Under the pieces are notes generated by a model. The model was not told where the DNA came from, searched no databases, and saw nothing but the letters and a program-made list of their open reading frames with translations. Both the position numbers and the translations under genes were made by a program. 64,000 nucleotides of DNA from Escherichia coli (GTDB taxonomy: Bacteria; Pseudomonadota; Gammaproteobacteria; Enterobacterales; Enterobacteriaceae): assembly GCA_021307345.1 (NCBI GenBank), contig CP089930.1, forward strand, positions 4,030,001 through 4,094,000. Reading direction: 5' to 3'. Of this stretch, positions 18,351 to 27,666 are shown in pieces (position 1 is the stretch's first letter; each line of letters starts with the position of its first letter).

Positions 18351-19343
18351 ATGCAGAGCGATAAAGTGCTCAATTTACCGGCAGGTTATTTTGGCATTGT
18401 GTTGGGGACGATAGGGATGGGATTTGCCTGGCGCTATGCCAGCCAGGTTTGGCAGGTTAGTCACTGGTTGGGGGATGGGCTGGTGATTCTGGCGATGATC
18501 ATCTGGGGATTATTGACCACCGCATTCATTACCCGACTGATGCGCTTTCCGCAAAGCGTGCTGGCGGAAATTCGCCATCCGGTGATGAGCAGTTTTGTGA
18601 GTTTGTTTCCGGCAACGACGATGCTGGTGGCGATTGGTTTTGTCCCGTGGTTTCGCCCGCTGGCAGTATGTCTGTTCAGCGTTGGGGTAGTGATTCAACT
18701 GGTTTACGCTGCCTGGCAAACTGCCGGATTATGGCGCGGTTCTCACCCAGAAGAAGCGACGACACCAGGGCTTTATTTGCCTACTGTTGCCAATAACTTT
18801 ATCAGCGCGATGGCCTGCGGTGCGCTGGGTTATACCGATGCCGGACTGGTATTTTTAGGCGCTGGCGTCTTCTCCTGGTTAAGCCTTGAACCGGTGATCC
18901 TTCAACGACTGCGCAGCTCGGGAGAATTACCCACGGCGCTGCGGACATCGCTTGGCATTCAACTCGCTCCGGCTCTGGTGGCCTGTAGTGCCTGGTTAAG
19001 CGTCAACGGCGGCGAGGGGGACACGCTGGCGAAAATGCTCTTTGGCTATGGGCTGCTGCAATTACTGTTTATGCTGCGCCTGATGCCGTGGTATCTCTCA
19101 CAGCCGTTTAATGCCTCATTCTGGAGTTTTTCGTTCGGTGTTTCCGCGCTGGCTACCACCGGTTTGCATCTGGGAAGCGGTAGCGATAATGGTTTTTTCC
19201 ATACGCTGGCGGTGCCGTTGTTTATCTTTACCAATTTTATTATTGCATTACTGCTCATCCGTACTTTCGCGCTTCTGATGCAGGGAAAATTGTTAATCAG
19301 AACTGAGCGCGCCGTTTTAATGAAATCCGAGGACAAAGAATGA
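18351..19343 (+). CDS. tehA: Tellurite-resistance / SLAC1-family channel TehA
   Basis: 330 residues starting [15 protein letters not shown]; another in-frame ATG 12 bp upstream would add M-S-N-K, and neither has a strong ribosome site. Ten hydrophobic helices span the whole length, the TDT/SLAC1 channel fold, with G-Y-F-G-I-V-L-G-T in helix 1 and conserved F-V-P-W-F and F-S-W-L-S-L-E-P segments. It is an inner-membrane anion channel homologue. Overexpression of tehAB gives tellurite resistance, but the normal role is not known. Its stop overlaps the tehB start (ATGA), so the pair is translationally coupled. Confidence 0.95.
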   Translation: MQSDKVLNLPAGYFGIVLGTIGMGFAWRYASQVWQVSHWLGDGLVILAMIIWGLLTTAFITRLMRFPQSVLAEIRHPVMSSFVSLFPATTMLVAIGFVPWFRPLAVCLFSVGVVIQLVYAAWQTAGLWRGSHPEEATTPGLYLPTVANNFISAMACGALGYTDAGLVFLGAGVFSWLSLEPVILQRLRSSGELPTALRTSLGIQLAPALVACSAWLSVNGGEGDTLAKMLFGYGLLQLLFMLRLMPWYLSQPFNASFWSFSFGVSALATTGLHLGSGSDNGFFHTLAVPLFIFTNFIIALLLIRTFALLMQGKLLIRTERAVLMKSEDKE

Positions 19344-19933
19344 TCATTCGTGACGAAAACTACTTTACTAACAAATACGAATTAACCCGTACACACTCCG
19401 AAGTTCTGGAAGCGGTGAAAATCGTTAAACCGGGGAAAACGCTGGACTTGGGCTGTGGCAATGGTCGTAACAGTCTTTACCTTGCAGCCAATGGTTATGA
19501 TGTTGACGCATGGGATAAAAATGCCATGAGTATTGCCAACGTTGAGCGCATTAAAGCCATTGAAAATCTGGAAAATTTACGTACTCAGGTTGTCGATCTG
19601 AATAGCCTCACGTTTGATGGACAGTACGATTTTATTCTTTCTACTGTGGTGCTGATGTTCCTGGAGGCGAAAACCATCCCAGGGCTGATTGGCAATATGC
19701 AACGTTGCACTAAACCTGGCGGTTATAACCTGATTGTGGCTGCGATGGATACTACTGATTTTCCATGTACCGTCGGCTTTCCGTTTGCCTTCAAAGAGGG
19801 AGAGCTACGTCGTTATTATGAAGGCTGGGATTTATTGAAATACAATGAAGATGTCGGTGAATTACACCGCACCGATGCCAACGGTAATCGTATTAAACTG
19901 CGTTTCGCTACTATGCTGGCACGTAAAAAATGA
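19340..19933 (+). CDS. tehB: SAM-dependent tellurite methyltransferase TehB
   Basis: 197 residues. Class I methyltransferase: motif [16 protein letters not shown] (about 36-50) binds SAM; the acidic residue after strand 2 is in V-D-A-W-D-K-N; motif IV is [10 protein letters not shown]. TehB uses SAM to methylate tellurite and selenium oxyanions in the cytoplasm, detoxifying them. It overlaps tehA by 4 bp, so both are one transcript. Length and sequence agree with K-12. No obvious terminator directly follows; the next 280 bp are AT-rich and hold the ydcL promoter. Confidence 0.96.
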   Translation: MIIRDENYFTNKYELTRTHSEVLEAVKIVKPGKTLDLGCGNGRNSLYLAANGYDVDAWDKNAMSIANVERIKAIENLENLRTQVVDLNSLTFDGQYDFILSTVVLMFLEAKTIPGLIGNMQRCTKPGGYNLIVAAMDTTDFPCTVGFPFAFKEGELRRYYEGWDLLKYNEDVGELHRTDANGNRIKLRFATMLARKK

Positions 19934-20216
19934 CCTGAAAAGGATCAACGTAAGAAGTTTGCCTGTTGATCTATTCGGTAAGCATATTTTTTAGCAGGAT
20001 GATGTGAAATAAGTCACAGCGGATGTGCTTTTTTATCGCCTCAAGTCTCTGAAAATAAATCAATGATGATTGACTCAGCTCCTTTTTCAGCATTGACTAT
20101 ATTGTCGAAAAAGGGGCCGATAAATTTATTTCTGCCAACACTTTTTTTGCCACAACACGAAGCGGTGCTTTTTGCTATAACTTAAAAAGTAATATAATCA
20201 TCTCAGGAAACTATTC

Positions 20217-20885
20217 ATGCGTACCACATCAATTGCGAAAGTTGCAGCTTTATGCGGCTTGTTGGCTCTGTCCGGCTGTGCCTCTAAAATCACCCAGCCG
20301 GATAAATACTCTGGCTTTTTAAAGAATTACTCTGATCTTCAAGAAACAACATCGGCAACAGGTAAACCCGTTTTACGCTGGGTTTCCCCTGATTTCGACC
20401 AAAGTAAATATGACAGTATTGTCTGGAATCCAATCACTTATTATCCGGTGCCGAAACCTTCTACTCAGGTAGGGCAGAAAGTATTGGATAGAATTTTGAG
20501 TTATACCAATACCGAAATGAAAGAAGCGATTGCGCAGCGCAAACCACTGGTTACCACTGCTGGCCCGCGTAGTCTGATTTTCCGTGGTGCTATTACTGGT
20601 GTTGATACTAGCAAAGAAGGACTGCAATTCTATGAAGTGGTTCCTGTTGCATTAGTGGTAGCGGGAACACAAATGGCAACCGGTCACCGTACCATGGATA
20701 CCCGCCTGTACTTTGAAGGTGAACTGATTGATGCGGCTACCAATAAACCTGTTATCAAAGTCGTTCGTCAGGGCGAAGGTAAAGACCTGAATAACGAAAG
20801 TACGCCAATGGCTTTCGAAAATATTAAGCAAGTTATTGATGACATGGCGACCGATGCCACCATGTTTGACGTTAACAAAAAGTAA
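20217..20885 (+). CDS. ydcL: DUF3313 lipoprotein YdcL
   Basis: 222 residues. A lipoprotein signal is clear: MRTTSIAKVAALCG, then L-A-L-S-G-C with Cys21 lipidated. Ala and Ser follow the Cys, which lacks the Asp retention signal, so outer-membrane sorting is likely. The mature part is a DUF3313 protein (W-x-x-I-x-Y-Y-P and A-x-I-x-G-V-D-T-S-K-E patterns). The function is unknown; it is a single-gene transcript with a terminator after it. An AGGA ribosome site precedes the ATG by ~8 bases. Confidence 0.94.
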   Translation: MRTTSIAKVAALCGLLALSGCASKITQPDKYSGFLKNYSDLQETTSATGKPVLRWVSPDFDQSKYDSIVWNPITYYPVPKPSTQVGQKVLDRILSYTNTEMKEAIAQRKPLVTTAGPRSLIFRGAITGVDTSKEGLQFYEVVPVALVVAGTQMATGHRTMDTRLYFEGELIDAATNKPVIKVVRQGEGKDLNNESTPMAFENIKQVIDDMATDATMFDVNKK

Positions 20886-20893
20886 TGCCAGTT

Positions 20894-20913
20894 GCGCCAT
20901 CGTAAGATGGCGC
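20894..20913. terminator. Bidirectional terminator between ydcL and ydcO
   Basis: Perfect 8-bp stem GCGCCATC / GATGGCGC with GTAA loop followed by TTCTT, between the convergent ydcL and ydcO genes. Confidence 0.8.
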
Positions 20914-20919
20914 TTCTTA

Positions 20920-22092
20920 TTATCGGTTTCTGTCAGCAATTAAATTCAACACCACGTAACAGACGCCGCCGGCAATTAATCCCCAAAACGCCGAACCAAT
21001 CCCAACCAATGTCAGCCCGCTCGCTGTTACCAGAAATGCCACCACAGCAGCGTCGCGCTCACGCTCATTATGTAGCGCCTGATACAAACTACCGCCAATG
21101 GTGCTTAACAGCGCCAGACCAGCCAGCATCTGGATCCAGCTAACCGGTAGGGCTGCCATCATTCCGGTAATGGCGCTACCAAACAGACCCGCAAGCAAAT
21201 AAAAGACGCCCGCAACGGCGGCAGCCAACCAACGCCTATCTTTGTCCGGATGCGCTTCCGGGCTTTGGCAAATAGCGGCAGTAATTGCCGCAATACCGAC
21301 GGAATAAACCCCGAAAGGGGAAAAAATCAGCGCCAGCAAGCCAGTGAATACAATCAGTGGCGAAACCGGAGCCGAATACCCGGCCGCTTTCATTGCCGCA
21401 ATACCCGGTGCGTTTTGCGATGCCATCGTCACCAGAAAAAGGGGGAGTGCAACGCTCAAACTGTGAGCAAACGAAAATTCAGGGGTAATATAAATGGGGA
21501 GAACGGGTTTAAAGACAACATCCGTTGTGACAACGTCACCTTGCGCGATAACGATCACGATCCCAATAATCATCGCGGCAATTACCGCATAGCGCGGTGC
21601 AACGGCCTTGGTTGCCAGCCATACCAGCAACATACTGCCACACAACGTAAACTGACCATCCAGACTGGCAAACGCCTGTAAACCAAAGCGTAATAAAATC
21701 CCGGCAAGCATTGCCGCCGCAAGCGAGTGCGGAATAATGCGCATCAGACGAGCAAAGAGTCCCGTTATGCCGCAGAGGACAATTAATGCGTTGGTGACTA
21801 TAAAAACGCCGATGGCTTCGTTAAGTGTTAGCCCCTGTAAACCAGTGACCAACAGCGCCGCGCCAGGCGTTGACCATGCGGTGAGAACAGGCACGCGATA
21901 CCATAATGTCAGCGCCAGCGTACTGACTCCCATTGCCAGTCCCAGCGCCGTCATCCAGCCGGAGATTTGTGCAGTGGTTGCTCCGGCGACAATCGCCGCT
22001 TGCCAGATTATTGCTGCTGAACTGGCGTAGCCAATCAATACCGCCAGAAACCCCGCCAGTAGCGTGGGGGGAGGAATAGAAAACAGACGCAT
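20920..22092 (-). CDS. ydcO: Benzoate:H+ symporter-family (BenE) membrane protein YdcO
   Basis: 390 residues from MRLFSIPPPTLLAGFLAVLIG; the open frame continues 40 codons upstream but without family similarity and across the divergent ydcN start. About 11-12 transmembrane helices. BenE family motifs: an S-S-A-A-I-I-W-Q-A-A segment in the first helix and N-A-P-G-I-A-A-M-K-A-A-G-Y in the middle. It is an inner-membrane transporter with an unproven substrate (aromatic acids by family). It diverges from the XRE-cupin regulator ydcN across 91 bp, suggesting YdcN controls it. Confidence 0.93.
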   Translation of the reverse strand: MRLFSIPPPTLLAGFLAVLIGYASSAAIIWQAAIVAGATTAQISGWMTALGLAMGVSTLALTLWYRVPVLTAWSTPGAALLVTGLQGLTLNEAIGVFIVTNALIVLCGITGLFARLMRIIPHSLAAAMLAGILLRFGLQAFASLDGQFTLCGSMLLVWLATKAVAPRYAVIAAMIIGIVIVIAQGDVVTTDVVFKPVLPIYITPEFSFAHSLSVALPLFLVTMASQNAPGIAAMKAAGYSAPVSPLIVFTGLLALIFSPFGVYSVGIAAITAAICQSPEAHPDKDRRWLAAAVAGVFYLLAGLFGSAITGMMAALPVSWIQMLAGLALLSTIGGSLYQALHNERERDAAVVAFLVTASGLTLVGIGSAFWGLIAGGVCYVVLNLIADRNR

Positions 22093-22183
22093 AGTCACCT
22101 CGTGCGTTATAGCGTACAGGCACCGTAACATTTGTCCGTTATAACGCACAAGTGATAAACTCCTGTTTTGCCGGAGGAGTCGC

Positions 22184-22720
22184 ATGGAAAATCTCGCTCG
22201 CTTTTTATCCACTACGCTTAAACATCTTCGTCAGCAGCGAGGCTGGAGTCTTTCGCGACTGGCAGACGCCACGGGCGTTTCTAAAGCCATGTTAGGGCAG
22301 ATTGAGCGCAATGAGTCCAGCCCGACGGTCGCGACACTCTGGAAAATTGCCACCGGGATGAACGTGCCATTTTCGACATTTATTTCGCCGCCGCAGACCA
22401 TTACGCCATCAATTTATGATCCACAACAGCAGGCAATGGTGATCACTTCGCTGTTTCCTTATGATCCGCAACTCTGCTTTGAACACTTCTCGATTCAGAT
22501 GGCACCCGGTGCAATAAGCGAATCGACGCCGCACGAAAAAGGGGTAATTGAGCATGTTGTCGTCATTGATGGACAGCTTGATCTGTGCGTTGATGGTGAA
22601 TGGCGTAGTCTTAATTGTGGAGAAGGTGTTCGTTTTGCTGCCGACGTCAGGCATGTCTATCGTAATTGTGGGGAGAAAACCGTACATTTTCATTCCCTCA
22701 TCCATTACCCGCGTAGTTAA
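22184..22720 (+). CDS. ydcN: XRE-cupin transcriptional regulator YdcN
   Basis: 178 residues. N-terminal helix-turn-helix of Cro/XRE type (about 8-62: L-R-Q-Q-R-G-W-S-L-S-R-L-A-D-A-T-G-V-S-K-A-M-L-G-Q-I-E-R), then a C-terminal cupin barrel (about 105-175) with H-V-V-V-I-D-G and F-A-A-D-V-R-H-V-Y. Such XRE-cupin proteins sense a small molecule and regulate adjacent transport or catabolic genes. The ribosome site GGAGGAGTCGC is strong. Transcribed away from ydcO, its likely target. The ligand is unknown. Confidence 0.94.
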   Translation: MENLARFLSTTLKHLRQQRGWSLSRLADATGVSKAMLGQIERNESSPTVATLWKIATGMNVPFSTFISPPQTITPSIYDPQQQAMVITSLFPYDPQLCFEHFSIQMAPGAISESTPHEKGVIEHVVVIDGQLDLCVDGEWRSLNCGEGVRFAADVRHVYRNCGEKTVHFHSLIHYPRS

Positions 22721-22792
22721 GCGGGAAAACTATTTCGCAACATCGCGCTTGTGGCTAAAATAGCCGCCATTTTTCAGCTACTGGATAAGAAA

Positions 22793-24754
22793 GTGACCGT
22801 ATCTTCTCATCGTCTTGAACTGTTAAGCCCGGCACGCGATGCCGCCATTGCCCGCGAAGCTATTTTGCACGGTGCCGATGCTGTTTATATCGGCGGACCT
22901 GGTTTTGGTGCCCGTCATAATGCCAGTAATAGCCTGAAAGATATTGCCGAGCTGGTGCCATTTGCCCATCGTTATGGTGCAAAAATTTTCGTCACGCTTA
23001 ACACCATTTTGCATGACGATGAACTGGAACCGGCGCAGCGACTGATTACCGACCTCTACCAGACCGGCGTCGATGCGCTGATCGTTCAGGATATGGGGAT
23101 TCTGGAACTTGATATTCCGCCGATTGAACTGCACGCCAGTACGCAGTGTGATATTCGCACTGTAGAGAAAGCGAAGTTTCTTTCGGACGTCGGTTTTACG
23201 CAGATTGTGCTGGCGCGAGAGCTGAATCTTGAGCAGATCCGTGCGATTCATCAGGCCACGGACGCGACCATTGAGTTCTTTATTCATGGTGCACTGTGCG
23301 TGGCATATTCCGGTCAGTGCTACATTTCCCATGCGCAAACAGGGCGTAGCGCCAACCGTGGCGATTGCTCGCAGGCGTGCCGTTTGCCATACACATTGAA
23401 AGACGATCAGGGGCGGGTGGTTTCCTATGAAAAACATCTGCTGTCGATGAAAGATAACGATCAGACTGCCAACCTCGGCGCGCTGATTGATGCTGGCGTA
23501 CGCTCCTTCAAGATTGAAGGGCGTTACAAAGATATGAGCTACGTGAAGAATATCACCGCCCATTATCGCCAGATGCTGGATGCCATTATTGAAGAACGTA
23601 GCGATTTGGCGCGAGCTTCATCCGGTCGTACTGAGCACTTCTTCGTACCGTCGACGGAAAAAACCTTCCATCGTGGCAGCACCGACTACTTTGTTAACGC
23701 GCGTAAAGGCGATATTGGCGCATTCGATTCACCGAAATTTATCGGCCTGCCGGTGGGTGAAGTATTGAAAGTGGCGAAAGATCATCTTGATGTTGAGGTT
23801 ACCGAACCGCTGGCTAACGGCGATGGACTGAACGTAATGATTAAGCGTGAAGTCGTCGGCTTTCGTGCCAACACGGTAGAGAAAACTGGGGAAAATCAGT
23901 ACCGCGTCTGGCCAAATGAGATGCCAGTGGAGCTGCACAAAATTCGCCCGCACCATCCGCTTAATCGCAACCTCGACCATAACTGGCAGCAGGCGTTGAC
24001 CAAAACCTCCAGCGAACGTCGGGTGGCGGTAGACATTGAACTGGGCGGCTGGCAGGAACAACTGATTCTGACTCTGACCAGCGAAGAGGGCGTCAGTATC
24101 ACTCATACGCTGGACGGGCAGTTCGACGAAGCGAATAACGCCGAAAAAGCACTCCTCAATCTGAAAGAGGGATTGTCGAAGCTTGGGCAAACCATCTATT
24201 ACGCCCGCGATGTGCAAATTAATTTGCCGGGGGCGCTGTTTGTGCCAAACAGTCTGTTAAATCAGTTCCGCCGTGAGGCTGCTGAAATGCTGGATGCTGC
24301 GCGTCTTGCCAGTTATCAGCGCGGTAGTCGTAAACCGGTTGCTGACCCTGCGCCAGTTTATCCGCAAACGCATTTGAGTTTCCTCGCGAACGTATACAAC
24401 CAGAAAGCTCGTGAATTTTATCATCGCTATGGTGTGCAACTGATTGATGCTGCCTATGAAGCGCATGAAGAGAAGGGCGAAGTGCCGGTAATGATCACCA
24501 AGCATTGTCTGCGCTTTGCCTTCAATCTGTGCCCGAAACAGGCGAAAGGCAATATCAAAAGCTGGAAAGCAACGCCAATGCAACTGGTTAACGGCGATGA
24601 AGTGTTAACGCTAAAGTTTGATTGCCGGCCGTGTGAGATGCACGTCATTGGCAAAATCAAAAATCACATTCTGAAAATGCCGTTACCGGGGAGTGTTGTC
24701 GCCTCCGTAAGCCCGGATGAACTGATGAAAACATTGCCGAAGCGAAAAGGGTAA
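22793..24754 (+). CDS. rlhA: 23S rRNA 5-hydroxycytidine C2501 synthase RlhA (U32 family)
   Basis: 653 residues from a GTG start, V-T-V-S-S-H-R-L-E-L-L-S-P-A. The open frame extends to an ATG at 22751, but the GTG gives the K-12 protein; the ribosome site is weak (GGATAAGAAA). U32 signature F-F-I-H-G-A-L-C-V-A-Y-S-G-Q-C-Y-I-S, followed by R-G-D-C-S-Q-A-C-R, provides the conserved cysteines, and a further Cys cluster (C-L-R-F-A-F-N-L-C and D-C-R-P-C) lies near the C terminus. RlhA installs the hydroxyl on C2501 of 23S rRNA together with prephenate-derived chemistry and iron-sulfur function. It follows ydcN by ~70 bp and may be co-transcribed. Confidence 0.95.
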   Translation: MTVSSHRLELLSPARDAAIAREAILHGADAVYIGGPGFGARHNASNSLKDIAELVPFAHRYGAKIFVTLNTILHDDELEPAQRLITDLYQTGVDALIVQDMGILELDIPPIELHASTQCDIRTVEKAKFLSDVGFTQIVLARELNLEQIRAIHQATDATIEFFIHGALCVAYSGQCYISHAQTGRSANRGDCSQACRLPYTLKDDQGRVVSYEKHLLSMKDNDQTANLGALIDAGVRSFKIEGRYKDMSYVKNITAHYRQMLDAIIEERSDLARASSGRTEHFFVPSTEKTFHRGSTDYFVNARKGDIGAFDSPKFIGLPVGEVLKVAKDHLDVEVTEPLANGDGLNVMIKREVVGFRANTVEKTGENQYRVWPNEMPVELHKIRPHHPLNRNLDHNWQQALTKTSSERRVAVDIELGGWQEQLILTLTSEEGVSITHTLDGQFDEANNAEKALLNLKEGLSKLGQTIYYARDVQINLPGALFVPNSLLNQFRREAAEMLDAARLASYQRGSRKPVADPAPVYPQTHLSFLANVYNQKAREFYHRYGVQLIDAAYEAHEEKGEVPVMITKHCLRFAFNLCPKQAKGNIKSWKATPMQLVNGDEVLTLKFDCRPCEMHVIGKIKNHILKMPLPGSVVASVSPDELMKTLPKRKG

Positions 24755-24806
24755 AACGCAAATTTTCAGACCTGTTCACAACTTATTGAATTTGCAGATA
24801 TTACAG

Positions 24807-24836
24807 GCCGGGTAAGGCGTTCATACCGTATCCGGC
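24807..24836. repeat. REP element after rlhA
   Basis: GCCGGGTAAGGCG followed by TACCGTATCCGGC is a single palindromic REP unit of the common enterobacterial type, between convergent rlhA and yncJ. It probably stabilises mRNA 3' ends. Confidence 0.8.
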
Positions 24837-24846
24837 AACAAACGAC

Positions 24847-25077
24847 TCAACGCTGTCCCGCTTCTGGTTTGCGTGACTTTTGCCAGTAAAAATGCTCGCG
24901 CAAACCTTCTGCCGATTCTTCCGCAACGGCGCGCAATTCATCACTGTCCGCTTCATGACGCAGTTGATGATCCACATTTTTTACCCACAAAAATTCATGT
25001 CCTTTGTGTCCTGCCATCAACTGTCCAGAGAACAGCGCACACGTTAATAAGACAACCGCTAACGCCTTCGTAAACAT
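24847..25077 (-). CDS. yncJ: Small periplasmic protein YncJ (DUF2554)
   Basis: 76 residues, MFTKALAVVLLTCALFSGQLMAGHKGHEF. The first ~22 residues are a signal peptide with cleavage after L-M-A. The mature ~54 residues are charged and helical (H-Q-L-R-H-E-A-D-S-D-E-L-R-A-V-A-E-E-S-A-E) and begin with a His-rich G-H-K-G-H. Exported to the periplasm; function unknown. The K-12 gene is known to respond to envelope stress signals, but no operator is evident here by eye. Sequence nearly identical to K-12. Confidence 0.93.
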   Translation of the reverse strand: MFTKALAVVLLTCALFSGQLMAGHKGHEFLWVKNVDHQLRHEADSDELRAVAEESAEGLREHFYWQKSRKPEAGQR

Positions 25078-25298
25078 CCCGACACCTTTTTCTTACCTTT
25101 TGCCGCTATGATGCCGATAGTTTCTTGAGGTTATTATTCAGTTTTGCAAATTAGCGCAAAGAAATTCTGGAATCAGCCTTCCTTATTTGGCATCGCATTC
25201 TGCCGTTGCGGCGATTAAGTGCTATTTTCGAGCAAATTACACACGGAGGTAAACATTAATGTTTACTTTGTTGATATACTCAGCGGCAGGGAGGCGAT

Positions 25299-25475
25299 GT
25301 GAAACAAAACGAGTTCAGACGTTGGTTCGAATCTCAGGGCGTCGATGTGACGAATGGCAGCAACCATCTGAAACTCCGGTTTCACGGGAGGCGCAGTGTC
25401 ATGCCGCGTCACCCCAGCGAAGAGATTAAAGAACCATTGCGTAAAGCAATTCTGAAACAACTCGGTTTGAATTAA
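25299..25475 (+). CDS. hicA: mRNA interferase toxin HicA
   Basis: 58 residues from GTG (V-K-Q-N-E-F-R-R-W-F-E), preceded by GGGAGGCGAT. The dsRBD-like HicA fold has the catalytic histidine in N-G-S-N-H-L-K-L (His24) and the basic G-R-R-S-V-M-P-R-H patch. HicA cleaves mRNA and tmRNA and stops translation; HicB neutralises it. The toxin comes first, the antitoxin 45 bp downstream of its stop (or 24 bp if the earlier hicB start is used), the usual hicAB order. Two residues near the N terminus differ from K-12 (Asn for Ser, Phe for Leu). Confidence 0.93.
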   Translation: MKQNEFRRWFESQGVDVTNGSNHLKLRFHGRRSVMPRHPSEEIKEPLRKAILKQLGLN

Positions 25476-25520
25476 TCGCCAATTAAAAAGGTTAATGACA
25501 TGCGAGAGACAGTCGAAATT

Positions 25521-25937
25521 ATGCGTTATCCCGTCACTCTTACACCCGTGCCGGAAGGCGGTTATATGGTTTCTTTTGTGGATATCCCTGAAGCGTTGAC
25601 CCAGGGCGAAACTGTCGCTGAAGCGATGGAAGCGGCAAAAGATGCTTTACTGACCGCATTTGATTTTTATTTTGAAGACAACGAGCTTATCCCGTTACCT
25701 TCGCCATTAAATAGTCACGATCACTTTATTGAAGTACCTTTAAGCGTCGCCTCTAAGATATTGCTGCTAAATGCTTTTTTGCAGTCAGACATTACTCAGC
25801 AAGAGTTAGCCAGACGAATTGGCAAACCTAAACAGGAGATTACCCGCTTATTTGACTTGCACCATGCGACAAAAATCGACGCTGTCCAGCTTGCGGCTAA
25901 GGCGCTTGGCAAAGAGTTATCGCTGGTGATGGTTTAA
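25521..25937 (+). CDS. hicB: Antitoxin HicB
   Basis: 138 residues from MRYPVTLTPVPEGGY. A second in-frame ATG at 25500 would add seven residues and has a somewhat better ribosome site (AAAGG), so the start is not certain. N-terminal HicB domain, a degenerate RNase H-like fold (M-V-S-F-V-D-I-P-E-A-L-T-Q-G, about 16-29, with E-A-M-E-A-A-K-D-A-L after it), and a C-terminal Cro/XRE helix-turn-helix (I-T-Q-Q-E-L-A-R-R-I-G-K-P-K-Q-E-I-T-R-L, about 92-111). HicB binds HicA and represses the hicAB promoter through the HTH. Confidence 0.94.
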   Translation: MRYPVTLTPVPEGGYMVSFVDIPEALTQGETVAEAMEAAKDALLTAFDFYFEDNELIPLPSPLNSHDHFIEVPLSVASKILLLNAFLQSDITQQELARRIGKPKQEITRLFDLHHATKIDAVQLAAKALGKELSLVMV

Positions 25938-26015
25938 TTAAAGTTAACGAAAAGTTGTCATTTTTAACAACTGATATAGACTGCCGGATCATCTGCACAT
26001 AAAAACGATCCGATA

Positions 26016-27425
26016 ATGAAAAAATACCAGCAACTGGCAGAACAATTACGCGAGCAGATTGCGTCGGGCATCTGGCAACCCGGCGATCGTTTGCCTTCGT
26101 TGCGTGAACAGGTGGCGCTTTCTGGTATGAGCTTTATGACCGTCAGCCATGCCTACCAGTTACTCGAAAGTCAGGGGCATATTATCGCGCGACCGCAGTC
26201 GGGTTATTACGTTGCACCACAGGCATTAAAAATGCCGAAAGCCCCAGTCGTTCCAGTCACACGTGATGAAACAGTCGATATCAATACTTATATTTTTGAC
26301 ATGTTGCAGGCCAGCCGCGATCCTTCAGTGGTGCCGTTTGCATCTGCTTTTCCCGATCCGCGCTTGTTTCCGCTTCAACAACTCAATCGCTCCCTGGCAC
26401 AGGTAAGCAAAACCGCAACGGCGATGAGCGTGATTGAAAACTTACCTCCAGGGAATGCTGAGCTTCGTCAGGCTATTGCTCGTCGCTATGCCTTACAGGG
26501 CATCACAATTTCGCCCGATGAAATCGTCATCACCGCCGGGGCGTTAGAGGCATTAAACCTCAGTTTGCAAGCGGTAACCGAGCCGGGTGATTGGGTGATT
26601 GTCGAGAATCCTTGTTTCTACGGCGCGTTGCAGGCGCTGGAGCGGTTACGGCTGAAGGCGTTATCGGTAGCGACGGATGTTAATGAAGGGATCGACCTTC
26701 AGGCGCTTGAACTGGCGTTACAAGAGTATCCGGTGAAAGCGTGCTGGTTAATGACCAACAGCCAGAACCCGCTCGGTTTTACCTTAACGCCACAGAAAAA
26801 AGCGCGGCTGGTAGAACTCCTTAGTCAGTACAACGTGATGCTGATTGAAGATGACGTCTACAGCGAACTTTACTTCGGACGGGAAAAACCGCTGCCCGCA
26901 AAAGCGTGGGATCGCCACGATGGCGTGCTGCATTGTTCATCATTCTCCAAATGCCTGGTGCCAGGTTTTCGCATCGGTTGGGTCGCCGCAGGAAAACATG
27001 CGCGTAAAATCCAACGTTTGCAGTTGATGAGTACACTTTCCACCAGTTCACCGATGCAGCTTGCCCTGGTGGATTACCTTTCTACACGCCGCTACGATGC
27101 GCATCTGCGTCGTCTACGTCGTCAGCTTGCGGAACGCAAACAACGCGCCTGGCAGGCGCTGCTGCGTTACCTGCCTGCGGAGGTGAAAATACACCATAAC
27201 GACAGTGGTTATTTTCTCTGGCTGGAACTTCCCGAACCGTTAGATGCAGGCGAATTAAGTCTGACGGCACTGGCGCATCACATCAGTATTGCGCCGGGTA
27301 AAATGTTTTCTACTGGCGAACGCTGGTCGCGTTTTTTCCGTTTTAATACCGCGTGGCAATGGGGAGAGCGCGAAGAACAGGCAGTAAAAGAATTAGGCAA
27401 ACTTATTCAAGAACATCTGAAGTAA
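26016..27425 (+). CDS. ydcR: MocR-type regulator/aminotransferase-fold protein YdcR
   Basis: 469 residues. N-terminal GntR winged helix (1-70: K-K-Y-Q-Q-L-A-E-Q-L-R-E-Q-I-A-S-G and D-R-L-P-S-L-R) joined to a fold-type I aminotransferase domain (~90-469). The PLP lysine is Lys312 in S-S-F-S-K, with N-P-L-G-F before it. MocR regulators use the PLP domain as a sensor, often of amines or pyridoxal. The gene precedes ydcSTUV-patD, a polyamine uptake and oxidation operon in the same direction, so control of that operon is plausible but not shown. Final residues E-H-L-K differ slightly from K-12. Confidence 0.93.
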   Translation: MKKYQQLAEQLREQIASGIWQPGDRLPSLREQVALSGMSFMTVSHAYQLLESQGHIIARPQSGYYVAPQALKMPKAPVVPVTRDETVDINTYIFDMLQASRDPSVVPFASAFPDPRLFPLQQLNRSLAQVSKTATAMSVIENLPPGNAELRQAIARRYALQGITISPDEIVITAGALEALNLSLQAVTEPGDWVIVENPCFYGALQALERLRLKALSVATDVNEGIDLQALELALQEYPVKACWLMTNSQNPLGFTLTPQKKARLVELLSQYNVMLIEDDVYSELYFGREKPLPAKAWDRHDGVLHCSSFSKCLVPGFRIGWVAAGKHARKIQRLQLMSTLSTSSPMQLALVDYLSTRRYDAHLRRLRRQLAERKQRAWQALLRYLPAEVKIHHNDSGYFLWLELPEPLDAGELSLTALAHHISIAPGKMFSTGERWSRFFRFNTAWQWGEREEQAVKELGKLIQEHLK

Positions 27426-27666
27426 CTTTCAATTTAATTCCTCTCAGGTTGGGTAATATGAATTTCGAATAGAAGCCATATTTCGTAACCCCTTGTCTAT
27501 ACTCCAGAAGATAGCTTCACAGACGGCATAATGCGCGTTAGCTCACAACCTGATTAAATTTTCTCAGGGGTGAAGGTGTGCCTGCAAGCCGCCGTCTATG
27601 GTTAAACAAGGAGATATTTTTACGGCACGGCGGCTGAACAATTAATTACGACAGGAGTAAGACCTT